From assembly GCA_964030475.1 (NCBI GenBank), contig CAXIPT010000001.1, forward strand, positions 7,530,179 through 7,594,178: a DNA stretch of 64,000 bases. Reading direction: 5' to 3'. Within the stretch, counting starts at the first letter, position 1. The number at the start of each line of letters is the position of its first letter. The notes under the pieces are model-generated. The model was given only the letters and a program-made list of their open reading frames with translations. It searched no databases and was not told where the DNA came from. Source of the DNA: Tethya wilhelma (Eukaryota; Porifera; Demospongiae; Tethyida; Tethyidae). The position numbers were made by a program, and so were the translations under genes. Positions 36,722 to 47,384 of this stretch are shown here, in pieces.

Positions 36722-38090
36722 CTGTAAGTCAATAAAGATAAAGAAGAACATGAGAGTAGGAGTTTTAAGTACAAAGTCATGCATGCTGAGCCACAGTCAC
36801 CAACAGTAGCCTCATATCCAGGATCTCCTTGGACCTTACACAGACTCTCTCCTTCCTTTCCATGAGTGAAAGGTCAAAGGGGAGAACCTGGGTACAAGGC
36901 TGCACCAACAGATAGAGTGAGGTGATGCGAAAATTAAAACTGCGAAAATTTAACATCCGCATTTACTTTATACGGGCGTGCGCCGCGTATACCAAATTTA
37001 AAACTACGAAAATTTCTTCTGGCGTGTTTATACGAAATTTTGCATCAACGAAAATTTCCCGCTATACGGTAGTTGGTGAGCATGTGTAGTGCATTAGTAT
37101 CCACAAGTAAGACATGAACACATAGTCATAACAATGAGTGTGATACTGATCTCAACATGTTAGTATCAAACACAAGGAAGTTGTGAAGTGACACACAGTA
37201 AACACACACCATTGAGATTATGTATGTTGTATATTATACATGTACAAATGACCACGATATCATTGAAAAGTTACCAGTACAAGAAAGTGATCAATATAGA
37301 TTATACTAAAGCCCATCTGGTGTGAAAAGTGAAATATAATGATTCATGCAATACTTTTCGTATGGGACAAAATGCCGGTAGGTAACTTTTGACTGGTAAG
37401 GTGTAGGAAGCTGGAAAAGCAACCAAAAGAATGGGGAGAACAAGCGCTTTCCAATGGTGCTTGAAATTTTGAAATCGGTTGGATATTTAGAAAGTTATTC
37501 AATTTTTTCTACCGGCATTCTCTAACCAAATGGACTTTAGACAGGATGGTTGTTGTTGTGCAAGCTAATGCAAAAACAAAATCAATGTGTTTAAAAAATT
37601 TCTGTTTTTGGACTCACTGAAAAGTAAACAAGCAGTGAGCTACAATAACAACAGCACAAGCCCACACTGCTGCACATGATGATGCAACAGTTTAGTATAG
37701 TCAACATATAAGAACACACACTGGTGCTATACACTTCCAGTTACACAGTGCAGTGAGTCAGAGTATTGACAAGTGAGTAACTGTTCCTGGTTGATTTGCA
37801 AAGAAGCAACAACACTGATATTTTAAGAGACGGACAGCTACTAAAGACTCGATGGAGCCAACTGGTACATGAATGAGTGGTGTAGATAATTTCTATTTAA
37901 ATATAGCCTGCATATGAGCAGAAGCAACACAATTAAAGATGGAGCAATAAGATTCACCAGTACTGGCAAAATAATTATTATAATATACAACCCAGTGCGG
38001 TGCATGCATAAACAGCCTTGCTTCCATGCTTTATACATAAAGGGGACAGATTTACCATTGTTAATAGCTACTGTTGATAATTTTCTTCAG
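36722..38090. other. Intergenic break region between BTAF1 and CD225-like gene
   Basis: No supported exon is visible on either strand, in particular none of the BTAF1 ATPase-lobe exons expected here on the minus strand. A one-ended MITE relative lies at about 36919-37072 (right end cccgctatacggta). Short inverted repeats aatgccggtag/ctaccggcatt at 37371 and 37509 bracket about 150 bp. The first exon of the CD225-like gene may be hidden in the right part. Confidence 0.55.
36919..37072. mobile_element. One-ended relative of the CTATACGGTA MITEs
   Basis: This contains repeated tacgaaaattt/aaattttcg blocks and terminates in cccgctatacggta at 37072, the same outer end as the elements at 4591 and 13255. 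The left end lacks a matching inverted terminus, so the copy is truncated or diverged. Confidence 0.55.
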
Positions 38091-38592
38091 CAGAGACTAG
38101 CAACGGATCAGGATATGAAAAGCTTCAAATAAAAGAGTCTAAACTCAACAGACATCATTCTCTGTACGATGAAAGACTGATTGACGATGACACAGAGCCC
38201 ATCATTACCTGCTACGAGGTGCAGGTTATGCCCAACCCAAGACCTCCTCCTCCAAAGCCAATATTCTTTGCACTAATAACTCTCATCGTATGCTTCTGTA
38301 TAGCAACACCACTGTCACTGGTGTGTACGATACCAGCTTACATTCTAGCTGATAAGGNTTTTAGTGGCAAGCGCTCAGTTTTTGCAGAGTTATTCACGTG
38401 AATATTTGTATTACGCTAATGGGCCATCCGTGCCATTCCTATGTACCCAGTACTACCGTACTGGGAATATCAAATTCTTTATTTACAGCACTCGGTGAAC
38501 GAGATTTAAAAACTGGAGGTGCTAATGCTCTGAAGTCATTCGTGTCCATTGGTGTCCTTGCAATTGCTGCAATAGCAATGCTTGTAGTGTAA
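38091..38592 (+). CDS. CD225/IFITM-like (dispanin) two-helix membrane protein
   Basis: Two exons are visible: 38091-38357 (acceptor ttcttcag) and 38489-38592. The first encodes an acidic tail (LYDERLIDDDTEP), a Pro-rich link (NPRPPPPKP) and a first hydrophobic helix (IFFALITLIVCFCIATPLSL) ending IPAYILADK. The second gives LGERDLKTGGANALKS and a second helix (FVSIGVLAIAAIAMLVV) ending at the stop. This is the CD225 layout: a membrane re-entrant helix, a short conserved basic/acidic loop, then a C-terminal transmembrane helix. Family members affect membrane fusion and trafficking. An N at 38358 sits exactly at the donor, so the junction is inferred from phase (1 nt + 2 nt). The initiator exon upstream was not found. 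The last exon is duplicated in inverted orientation at 41722-41825. Confidence 0.65.
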
Positions 38593-39016
38593 CTGATGGT
38601 TTAGCACAGGACAGATTATATTTCTGAGTCTTATTTTGCAATGAATAACTCTACTCTTTTAGACTATAGCTATAGCTTGTATACATTTATTATAGAATAT
38701 TTTTATAATATATTAATTTGTTATCATGATATTATACCTAATACATTGCTATATTAATTGGGGCAAGCCAGCTACCGGAAGTATTTTGAAGTGATACGTA
38801 TAATATTATTATGTAAAATGATTTACTATAAGTAGGATCTAGGAAGTGACTCGATCATTGTCATTCCGGGACTTCCCCTATAGTTAGTTATTAATCCTCT
38901 CCATGACGTAATAAATAGAGGCTGCCGGCATAAACTGAGCATGCGTGGACAAGATGGCGACCAGGTGAGTGTGTGGGTGGTTGGCAAAATGGCGCTGAGA
39001 GTTGTGTGAGAAAGTG
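38466..39016 (+). repeat. Inverted duplication, left arm
   Basis: This block of about 550 bp covers the CD225-like acceptor and last exon, its 3' UTR, the BTAF1 promoter and BTAF1 exon 1. It is repeated in reverse complement at about 41313-41861 with a few percent divergence and small indels. Homology starts at atatcaaattctttatttac and ends at gagaaagtg. The arms enclose 2.3 kb holding all the remaining N-terminal BTAF1 exons. Confidence 0.9.
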
Positions 39017-41125
39017 CGTGTACCATAATACCCATTATTCATAGCTAAAATGTGTCTGTATTGACTAAAATGTAGCTCATTTTCTTGCAAAATTGAGCCT
39101 GATTCTTTTTTCTGTTCTTGTTTAGACTGGAAAGGCTGTGGGTGTTGTTGGATAGCGGGTCAACCCCAGTCACCAGAAAGGCAGCTGCTGAACAAATTGG
39201 AGAGGTCCAAAAACTCCATCCCCACGAGTTGCACACTCTGCTCAGAAAAGTATGCATGCCCCAGAGTACACTATGTGCTGTTGAGTAGGCTGGTCAGCAA
39301 CGAATAATTATGGAGTTGAGGGAGGGATCAGCGTGTAGTTTTTTGGGGCCATATGTAGTGCAGAGCATTGCTTTCTCAAGTCATAGATAGCCTCTATCTA
39401 TAGTGAAGTAATGTAATTTTCTAGTCTATCGAGCTAGACCCTCTTTTTTTTCGTTGTGGGTCAATCTACGTAGCTCGGTGGACTAAGTCATCTTCTTATT
39501 CAGCGGTAGTGCACTTTTATCATTGTCAGGTGTGTGTATACCTGAACTCTAAGACATGGGAGACAAGGATTGCTGCTGGACAGGCTGTGGAGGCCATTGC
39601 TAAGAATGTCAAGAAATGGCAACCCTCACACCAACCAAAGCAAGAGGAGGGGAAGCAATCACCAGAGAATGATGAGCTACTATCTTTTACCTCCTTTGAT
39701 ATTGCAAAGGTACCACTGGTGGAAAGATTCTCAGCAATATTTCATTATATGTACGAATCAATTATTGTTCCATTGCAGGTACTGACTTATGGTACACCCC
39801 TGCTCTCTTCAACTGGAGATGAGTATCAAGCTCTTGAAAATGACCCCGAATACCAGAAGATGAGCAACCAGGTTTGATTTGATTTGATTCGATTTTCACA
39901 GGCAGTAACAAGTGAAGATTTAGAACTGATATGTTGATAAAAAAGATATTTTCCTCTTTAGGAGCGTCTAGCTTTTCACCGTCAGCAGTTGAAGCAACGT
40001 CTTGGTCTAGTGGCTCAAGGCAAGGTGTTCTCTACGGGAGTGGAGCAGCTGTTTGAGGACAGTGACCTCATGATACAGTCGGGAGGTAGCCCACGCTCAG
40101 CAGACATCAGGAGAAATGGGAAAAATGTAAGGACACCTGTACACTATACCCTTGACATGATGTACTGCAATTTTCAGTAGATCTTTTCAAGATTTATTAT
40201 CTAGTTGTTCCATCTAAAATCTGTGATCTCGTTTGTTGCAGGCTTCAGAAGTGCATGAGTTGAGTGCCTTGCAGCTGTCAGGGATGAGTGCTAGAGAGAG
40301 GAACAGAGCCAAGAGGAAGGCCAGGCAGATGGCCAGAAGAGCCTCCAAAGATGTTGATGCACTGGATAGAAAGTGAGCGGCAGCTTCATCAGATCACACT
40401 GTTATTGTAGCTAAGGAATTTTCATTTTGAAAATGATGGGATTCTTTGTGGTCTATATGTATGTAGTCATTTCCCCCCTCTCATCCCCCTCTCCTTGTGT
40501 TGTAGTGAGGCTGAGCCCCCTCCCTCTAAGAAGCCCAGGACCACTAGTGTGGTGGTGGAACAGGCTGGCACTGCTGACAAACTCCTCATTGACCAGGTCA
40601 CTGATGCCGAGTCAGTCTATGAGGAAGTATGGAGTGAATGTTTGGTATTAGGACTAGTGGTAATGCTAGTATTTTCTCTTGTTTTTCTAGTCAGAGGAGT
40701 GGCCATTTACTTGGTTTTGTGAGGAGATGTTTAGAAATCTTTTCAATCCAGCCTGGGAGGTGAGAACATGTTTATCATTTTATTGTTGTTGTCTGTAAGC
40801 TGTATCCTATTTGAAGTGCACTGTGGTTTGTGGTACTTGTGTGTGTTGTATGGTTGTGTGGTTAGATCCGTCATGGTGCTGCCACTGCCCTGAGAGAGGT
40901 GATGAGGCACCATGGTGACACAGCTGGGATAACAGTGTTTACTCCGCCTGACGAGGTACTCATTCACATTCTCTGATTATTTATCAATAATTATAGTTAT
41001 AGCACTTGATATTGTCATTCCTCTAACAGTGCCCTGTTGAGAATCAGAGGTGGCTGGTCGATGCTGCCATCAGAATGACGTGTGTCTTTGCACTGGACAG
41101 ATTTGCAGATTTTGTTTCTGATCAG
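38954..41125 (+). CDS. BTAF1: BTAF1/Mot1 N-terminal HEAT region (partial)
   Basis: Ten in-phase exons (38954-38964, 39126-39249, 39530-39709, 39779-39871, 39962-40126, 40242-40372, 40506-40626, 40691-40759, 40866-40955, 41030-41125) encode 360 residues. The start [20 protein letters not shown] and the following [19 protein letters not shown] are diagnostic for BTAF1. [19 protein letters not shown] [19 protein letters not shown] follows, then the basic [41 protein letters not shown] and [15 protein letters not shown]. This N-terminal HEAT region binds TBP. After the donor at 41126 the next exon (VVAPVRETCA-type in other animals) is absent, and the right arm of the inverted duplication starts at 41313. 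The gene is therefore 3'-truncated. It lies opposite in strand to the C-terminal half at 31723-36721. Confidence 0.92.
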
Positions 41126-41258
41126 GTCAGATGTAATATTGTACTAGTTACTGTATGTTACAGTATTAAGTTACTGTACTTTCCAGAATCTTACATGCAA
41201 GAATTGGCTTGACAGAGTAAATACATATAACTTGCAAGGCTACACCAATACCACAACT

Positions 41259-41262
<4 letters not shown>

Positions 41263-41312
<50 letters not shown>
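41263..41312. repeat. (CT)n microsatellite at duplication boundary
   Basis: This CT/GA run lies exactly where homology between the two inverted arms ends on the right side (gagaaagtg followed by GA repeats on the complementary strand). It may have promoted the rearrangement or expanded afterwards. Confidence 0.85.
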
Positions 41313-41316
<4 letters not shown>

Positions 41317-41861
41317 TTCTCACGCAACCCTCAGCGCCATTTTACCAACCACCCACACACTCACCTGGTCGCCATCTTGTCCACGCATGCTCAGTTTATG
41401 CCGGCAGCTTCTATTTATTACGTCATGGAGAGGCTTAATAACTAACTATAGGGGAAGTCCCGGAATGACAATGATCGAGTCACTTCCTACTTATAGTAAA
41501 TCATTTTCGTATCACTTCAAAATACTTCCGGTAGCTGGCTTGCCCCAATTAATAAATGTAGCAATGTATTATAATATCATGATAACAAATTAATATATAT
41601 ATTATAAAAATATTCTATAATAAATGTATACAAGCTAGCTATAGTCTAAAGAGTAGAGTTATTCATTGCAAAATATATGACTCAGAAATATAATCTGTCC
41701 TGTGCTAAACTATATCATCAGTTACACTACAAGCATTGCTATTGCAGCAATTGCAAGGACACCAATGGACACGAATGACTTCAGAGCATTAGCACCTCCA
41801 GTTTTTAAATCTCGTTCACCGAGTGCTGTAAATAAAGAATTTGATATGTCTACTGGCCTGA
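41313..41861 (-). repeat. Inverted duplication, right arm
   Basis: Reverse-complement copy of 38466-39016. It contains a second BTAF1 exon 1 (ATG at 41375, reading MATR with its gtgagt donor intact) and a second CD225-like last exon (41825-41722) with an intact acceptor. Both are on the minus strand. The left boundary is the CT microsatellite; the right boundary lies in intron sequence at about 41861. Confidence 0.9.
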
Positions 41862-42122
41862 ATGTAGCTAATATTAATATGCTTCAGTGGATAGCCATGA
41901 TTTTTGTTCTGACAGCTAGGTAAAATTGTAATACTTACGTTTATTTATCATAACTTGGCAACCTGGTAAATCTGAAATGTCTCTCTTACGAAATGTGCAT
42001 CTTAATTGGCACCTAACTCCATCACATCGTGGTGGCCATGTAGGTGTGCAGGCTACGTGCATGAAGTATAGAATGATAGCAACTGATAATAATAAACATA
42101 TGTGAGCAATCACCATGAACAT
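41722..42122 (-). CDS. Putative antistasin-like / CD225-tail chimeric protein
   Basis: Exon 1 (42122-41939) encodes a signal peptide (MVIAHICLLLSVAIILYFMHVA). A compact Cys-rich module follows with spacing C-x7-C-x4-C-x3-C and a later DLPGC, resembling an antistasin-type repeat (CDGVRCQLRC...D-x-x-G-C) but lacking the final cysteines. It ends with a strong donor (gtaagt) leaving one base. The next available acceptor is that of the duplicated CD225 last exon (41825-41722), which starts with two bases. The phases match and give a 95-aa protein whose C-terminus is the CD225 helix ending AIAAIAMLVV. The product would be a membrane-anchored extracellular Cys-rich module. The join is inferred from phase and distance only. 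Alternatively exon 1 continues into an exon I did not recognise, or reads through to the stop at 41916. Confidence 0.5.
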
Positions 42123-42160
42123 GCATGCATGGACATGAAGCAGTTATATGAGCAACCAAG

Positions 42161-42647
42161 TTACTCATAGAAATCATGGGCATGCATTCTTACTAGGATA
42201 GCAGTAAAATCTACATCGGAGTTCCCGAGTGTTTCTTTGATTCTCTGACTCTTGCATGAGTGTTGTTTCAAACCCAGTGTGAGCTGCATAGTACCCATCA
42301 ACTCGAAGCAGTTGGCTACTTCATGTAGGCAGTCAACATATTGCTGTACAACGCCAGTGCTACAGTCGGCACTAAAGTTAGAGGAGATTCTTTGGTAAAG
42401 CTCATTTTCACACTTCTCAAGTACACGATCAACTGCTTGTTGGTTCATACATATGTCAGCACTGGCACAAACAAAAACAGCTGAAATCAGAAGACTGAGT
42501 TGTACTAGACCTGCATATATTTTGTATAATATAATAATTATATGAGATTATTATAAGTTGATAGAGCATTTAGCATGAAACAGAATATATAGGGCACGTT
42601 TCGGCTCCTAACAATGTAATAGTAATAATAATATTATTACCTTGCAT
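42161..42647 (-). CDS. Small secreted cysteine-containing protein
   Basis: The family is not recognised. A 7-nt coding first exon (ATGCAAG, 42647-42641) followed by gtaata joins in phase to 42510-42161, giving 118 aa. The join creates a textbook signal peptide (MQGLVQLSLLISAVFVCASA) that neither exon has alone. The mature part has six cysteines (DIC, EKC, ADC, VDC, ANC, HSC) spread over about 75 residues, mostly helical-looking, and one N-glycosylation site (NFS). A possible donor (gtaaga, 42193) precedes the stop, so the last nine residues could be replaced by another exon. The phase does not fit the neighbouring antistasin-like exon, so I keep them as separate genes. Confidence 0.6.
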
Positions 42648-43527
42648 CCTCCAATGTTTGCAAATGAACCGCAAGGTATTGATAGGAGTTTAACCTGATT
42701 GTTGTTTATAGTAGAAGAGTTGTATGTTGATAATTGATGATGTCCAGGCACAGTAAAGCAGGCTTTTTATAAGATTCACATGTTTACCAATCTTGGATGG
42801 TATCCGAGTCCAGATAGTTTCATGATGTCAATAACAGCGCAATTAAACAGCTGTTTACAGTTCATAAGTTCTGACTTTCATGGTTTTCTTAATGGATGAA
42901 TACCACTTAATTATCTGATATTGAAAGTACAGCTAATTATAATTACCATTGCCCATCAAAAGCAATAATCATTGTTTCATTGTGATATTTATTACTACAG
43001 CTAGTAAACATGGGATTGTACTTTGACCTTGTTATATATTTGCCGAGCGCATTAATTAGCGTGAGGCCATCTGATTTAGTCTCGTCATGGAGCTATAGGT
43101 AGCTAGGTAGGTATATAGCTATAGATCGATATAGCTATATAGAGCGGTTACACTTACGTCATCAAATTTTAATAACTATTAATAAATAGCTTAATTAAAT
43201 TTATCATGGTTAGTTTAGCGCAGATTATAAAGTTGGCATTGACGTGTCACGTGTGGCAAGTTTTGCCACACATCAATGCCATCAATACAAAAATACCAAC
43301 TTTCAAAATTCATATAAAATAATCTGCTTTGAGGCCTAGCATAGTCCATGATAGTCTATGGAGCTAGCTAGCTCATGTACAACATTATACCAAAAATAAC
43401 AAATTCAATAGCTTCTTTCCAGGTTCACAGCTAGTTAAACTGAATTTCAGAACTTGAAAATAATCTTTAGGCCTTGGGTGTCATAGAATACAACAGTATG
43501 TCAGCTATCTATAGCACATTGTCTGAT
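42648..43527. other. Intergenic, no supported gene
   Basis: This AT-rich region between the small secreted protein and the Death-ankyrin gene, both on the minus strand, contains low-complexity agctata blocks near 43090-43150. It should hold the promoter of the secreted-protein gene. No exon was recognised. Confidence 0.55.
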
Positions 43528-46500
43528 TCATTGATTTTGAAGAGCATTCTTCAGCAGCTTGGATACTTCTGTATAGCCTTTGTCTTCTGCTATCTCAAGA
43601 ACAGTCATAGGGGTCTTTGTTCATGAACATAGTGTATGTGAGGAGGTTGTGTGCATGACATGATAGTGAATATCTATGATTGTGTCATACATTAAGCTAC
43701 TGACACTACATGGTGCAGTTGAAACTCTGTGACCATCTCACCTTTCCTACTACATTGATGTCAGCTCCTTTCTCAAGCAACATTCTCACAATATTAGGCT
43801 GCTCCACACGACATCGCGTGGCCCATATCAGAGGGGAATTATTTCTGACCTGAAATGAAAACAAATTTCACATCGACTCACTTGAATCATGATGGATTAG
43901 ACACTCCAAAACATACATTGTCTTGTAAGTTGGGTTGAGCCCCAGCTTCAAGCAAATACTCCACCACTTTCTCTCTGCCACTGAAGCAAGCCACCATGAG
44001 AGCAGTGATGCCATCATCCTGGGGCAAAATTGAAAAGAAGATCATCAACCATGCTACAAAATTAATGTTGAGAACTGAATTAGTAAGACCTTACGTCAGG
44101 AGTATCCACACTAGCTCCAGCCTCAAGGAGAATTTTGACAATTTTTTCATGTCCATTTTGACTGGCGAAATAGAGAGGGGTAGAACCACCCTGTGTGTAC
44201 GAGCAAAAAAAAAAATATTGAGACTATCACATGCAAACACGCCATTGCACATATACACTTCACCTTTCCTTGAATATCAACACTAGCACCAGCTTGGATC
44301 AGTAGGAGAACTATTTCCTCATGTCCTTCTTGACTAGAAATAGACAGAGGGGTGGTTCCATCCTACAGACATGAGGGAGGGAGATGGCATGGGGATTTGC
44401 ACACTACACTACAATAAGTACTAGTTAGTATCCCAAGAATGTACACCATACCTCGCCCTGAATGTCTAAGAGGGCTCCAGCCTGAATGAGAAGTTCAACA
44501 TTCTTCACACAACCTTCCTGACAAGCCATAAGCAGGGGGGTGGCTCCATCCTGTACATATATATGCACGCTACATGACATGCAAAAACACATTAAAAACA
44601 ACTCACAGTCGTTCTGAGGTGAATGTTAGCTCCAGCTTCAATGAGATACTTGAGAATAGCAGTGTTTCCATCACATGCAGCTCTAAACGATGGGGTAAAT
44701 CCTTGCTGTATATGTGTGTGCATGGTGTGCAGCATTTAGAAACTGATATATACAGTTCCAGGAGGTAGGACATGGTTGATCTTTGGGTATTATGGTTCAC
44801 CATAGATATTATAGTGTGTGACACATAGTCTATAATATATATGGGTTCACTAATGATGTTGGTACCTTCATCATACGGAATCAATATTAATGTAAACAAA
44901 AACATAGGTGATGATGGTACAATGATCATGAGTGAACTATTGTCCGACTCTAGCTGTTATTCCTCCTCTGGCTGGTACAGTTCTTTAAACATGAACACTG
45001 TCAGATATATGTGATAAATCTTACATAAGTTTGCTTGTCAATGTTTACACCTGATTTCACCAAATGCTGCACTCTCTCCACGAGGTTGAAATGGGCCGCT
45101 TCGTACAACTCAGCCTCCTGTCAGCAAAGAAACAGTGACAATCTGGTTACATTATGCCACACCATTCAAGTTAATACTGTAAATATACAATGATACTGCC
45201 TTACCATAACAGTACCACACGTGTATCTGACATCTTCACCAATGGCGATGGACACAATTCCTTCTCGGGAGAGTAGCACTTCTCCAGCTATTCCTCCCAC
45301 AGAACACTTCATGTAGTTAGACACCTCACGAGATATCAACCAACAGAGAACAAGACAGGGACTTTCAGAGCAACCGATGTAGGTTAGCCCGGCTTTAGGA
45401 ACTTCAAAAAAGCCTGAAATAGCCACCATTTTGTTGTCGTAGTCTGAAAGGCACAGAATGCGATCATTGACTTCAACTGAGAGACATACAGCATCAAGGC
45501 GATCGGTGATTCCTTTGTGTCCAGGTAGTCTAGCAAAGACAGATGGGTGCTTAGATTGCAGGTCAGCAATCGAGGCACCATGGACTGCCATAGCACCCAG
45601 AGTGGTGCCAGGCTCAGTGGAGGGAGATGGTGCTAGGAGACTCTGAGCACAAAGAACCAAGCTACTATTTCTAGTATGCAAAGCTGTTTGGTAATTTTCC
45701 ACTTTCTTAATGAGAGCTTGGTCAAACTGACAGAGGTCAAAAAGGAGAAGCAAGATATCTACATTGAGGCAATTGAAGTAAGGTGATAGCTGACTAAAGA
45801 GCTCTTCGACAGTTTCAGAATCTTCGTAAGAAGATGGTTCAACTAAAGAGACTATTTCCTCATCCATAAATGGCAAAGTGAGCATACCAAGAGCTTCTTT
45901 TAACTTCACCAAAGCATTAGGCTGATGGTTGATGTGACTGATAACATCCACCAAGAGAGCCAGAAACTCTTCTGAGAGACCGGACATGTCAGAATGTGTA
46001 GAAGATTCTTCTCTAGGAGCAGTTGGAATGGCAGAAACCTCTTTTTACAATCTGGAATGGAGATATAGGCTAATGTATAATAATGATGATCAATACAAGA
46101 GGGAGATGGATTCGATTCACCTTGTATGAGTTGCTCTGAAACATGTTTCTGGCTAGGGATCTCTTCCAGTACAATGCAGGTTTCCTTGAGGTCTATGTCC
46201 TTGAACAGGGCATTGATCACCACCGCTTTTTGAGCATACATCGATTCATAGGATGCAATATTTGTCATTTTGGGGGTAGAGTCTTCAAACTCTGGTGGCA
46301 ATGCTTGCAGCAAGTCTATGTGCTTCAAGTGGTGGTAGAGAAAGCTGTAATTCCTACGGATCACTCTCGATACAGTCGCTTTCTTTCTGTGATCAGGAAG
46401 AGTGGCAAACTCTTTGGGGAAAGCTGGATGACAAATGAAGATACTTAATTTACAATCTGCATAGAGACAAGATTATGAACCACTGCATGCACACATACAC

Positions 46501-46918
46501 TCAATACACTGTACCTGCTGATGGCTTCAGGTATCTCCTTCGGAGTGTGTCTGCTAGAACATCTTCCTTCATTAGGTAAAGGGCATCAACAATTTCTCTC
46601 CATGTGACTTTTCTTCTCAACCACAGAACGTACATTTCAGATTTACAGAGCTCTACATCTTCTTGGCAATCACGGGCTATGGTGTCCAGCTCAGATACAT
46701 CTGTCCCCAACCTCACACCAAGTGCCTGCCAGTTAATGATTGACTTTAGCTCTGCACACAGGCTGTGAAGGCTAGGAGGCTCCTCCATGGTTGCACCTAC
46801 AGTATAGTAGATCAATGAATTGTGGCAAATGGCTTCAAATCAAACTTGAAACATAGATCTAAAGTTAAAGTGTCTCAACACAACACGTACCATATGGAAT
46901 TGTAGAATGTACAGCCAT
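43528..46918 (-). CDS. Death domain plus ankyrin-repeat protein
   Basis: Twelve exons (46918-46891, 46796-46515, 46423-46121, 46040-45205, 45117-45025, 44705-44607, 44550-44452, 44362-44264, 44190-44095, 44018-43917, 43849-43742, 43614-43528) sum to 2232 nt, or 743 aa. An N-terminal Death-fold domain (about residues 14-100: LCAELKSIINWQALGVRLG ... LADTLRRRYLKPS) comes first. A central part of about 380 residues follows that I cannot assign, including a helical stretch (FLALLVDVISHINHQPNALV). Eight ankyrin units close the protein, each encoded by its own phase-0 exon of 93-108 nt (DGATPLLMACQEG, DGTTPLSISSQEGHEEIVLL and so on). Death-ANK proteins act as signalling adaptors; large families occur in sponges and cnidarians. 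The 46040 acceptor (aaaaag) is weak but is the only one that keeps the frame. Confidence 0.85.
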
Positions 46919-47384
46919 ATCAGTTAGTCTCAGTTGGAATCACCAATCTCTATATACCAGACAAAGAAATCGTATAGCTCTCAAGTTCTACTGAGTGTTC
47001 AGCCTCGATCGTTTCTCCACATGGTCGAACTCATTTGGTAAAGGTCGATCTGATAATTTGCCACAAACTAAACTCCGCGCGCGCGCAACTCATGATCGAT
47101 CATGCACTTCAAGTTGTCTGCGGCAACTCTTGAATTAGCCATCATATGTTTACTTATTCTGCAGAGCTAGACTGAGCCCAATTAAGTTTTAAGTATTATC
47201 ATGATGACAAAACCAGAACTGATTCATAAATGTATTACCTCAAATGTGGTATACTACGAAATACATGACTCAAAAATGATGCAGTATAAGAGTCTCTACT
47301 ATACATGTAAACAACATAATATCTATACATATCACAGTCTTATTAGTCAGACAGACTACAAAATAAACTTAAATACTAATACAG
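46919..47384. other. Intergenic spacer
   Basis: This spacer lies between the Death-ankyrin start and the stop of the first folate-receptor-like gene. It contains a GC-rich patch (ctccgcgcgcgcgc near 47075) that may be part of the Death-ankyrin promoter. No gene was found. Confidence 0.5.

Noticed and set aside
36777..36962. Minus-strand ORF just upstream of the first visible BTAF1 C-terminal exon
   Set aside because: Checked as a possible missing BTAF1 exon. Its translation does not resemble the expected SNF2 segment and it overlaps a MITE-like sequence.
37914..38132. Candidate first exon for the CD225-like gene
   Set aside because: The ORF overlaps the true exon in another frame, and I found no donor in a matching phase, so the initiator exon is left undefined.
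42161..42510. Joining the small secreted protein to the antistasin-like exon as one gene
   Set aside because: The donor at 42193 is phase 0, while the Cys-rich frame of the next exon needs a one-base carry-over. The joined frame hits a stop after 16 codons.
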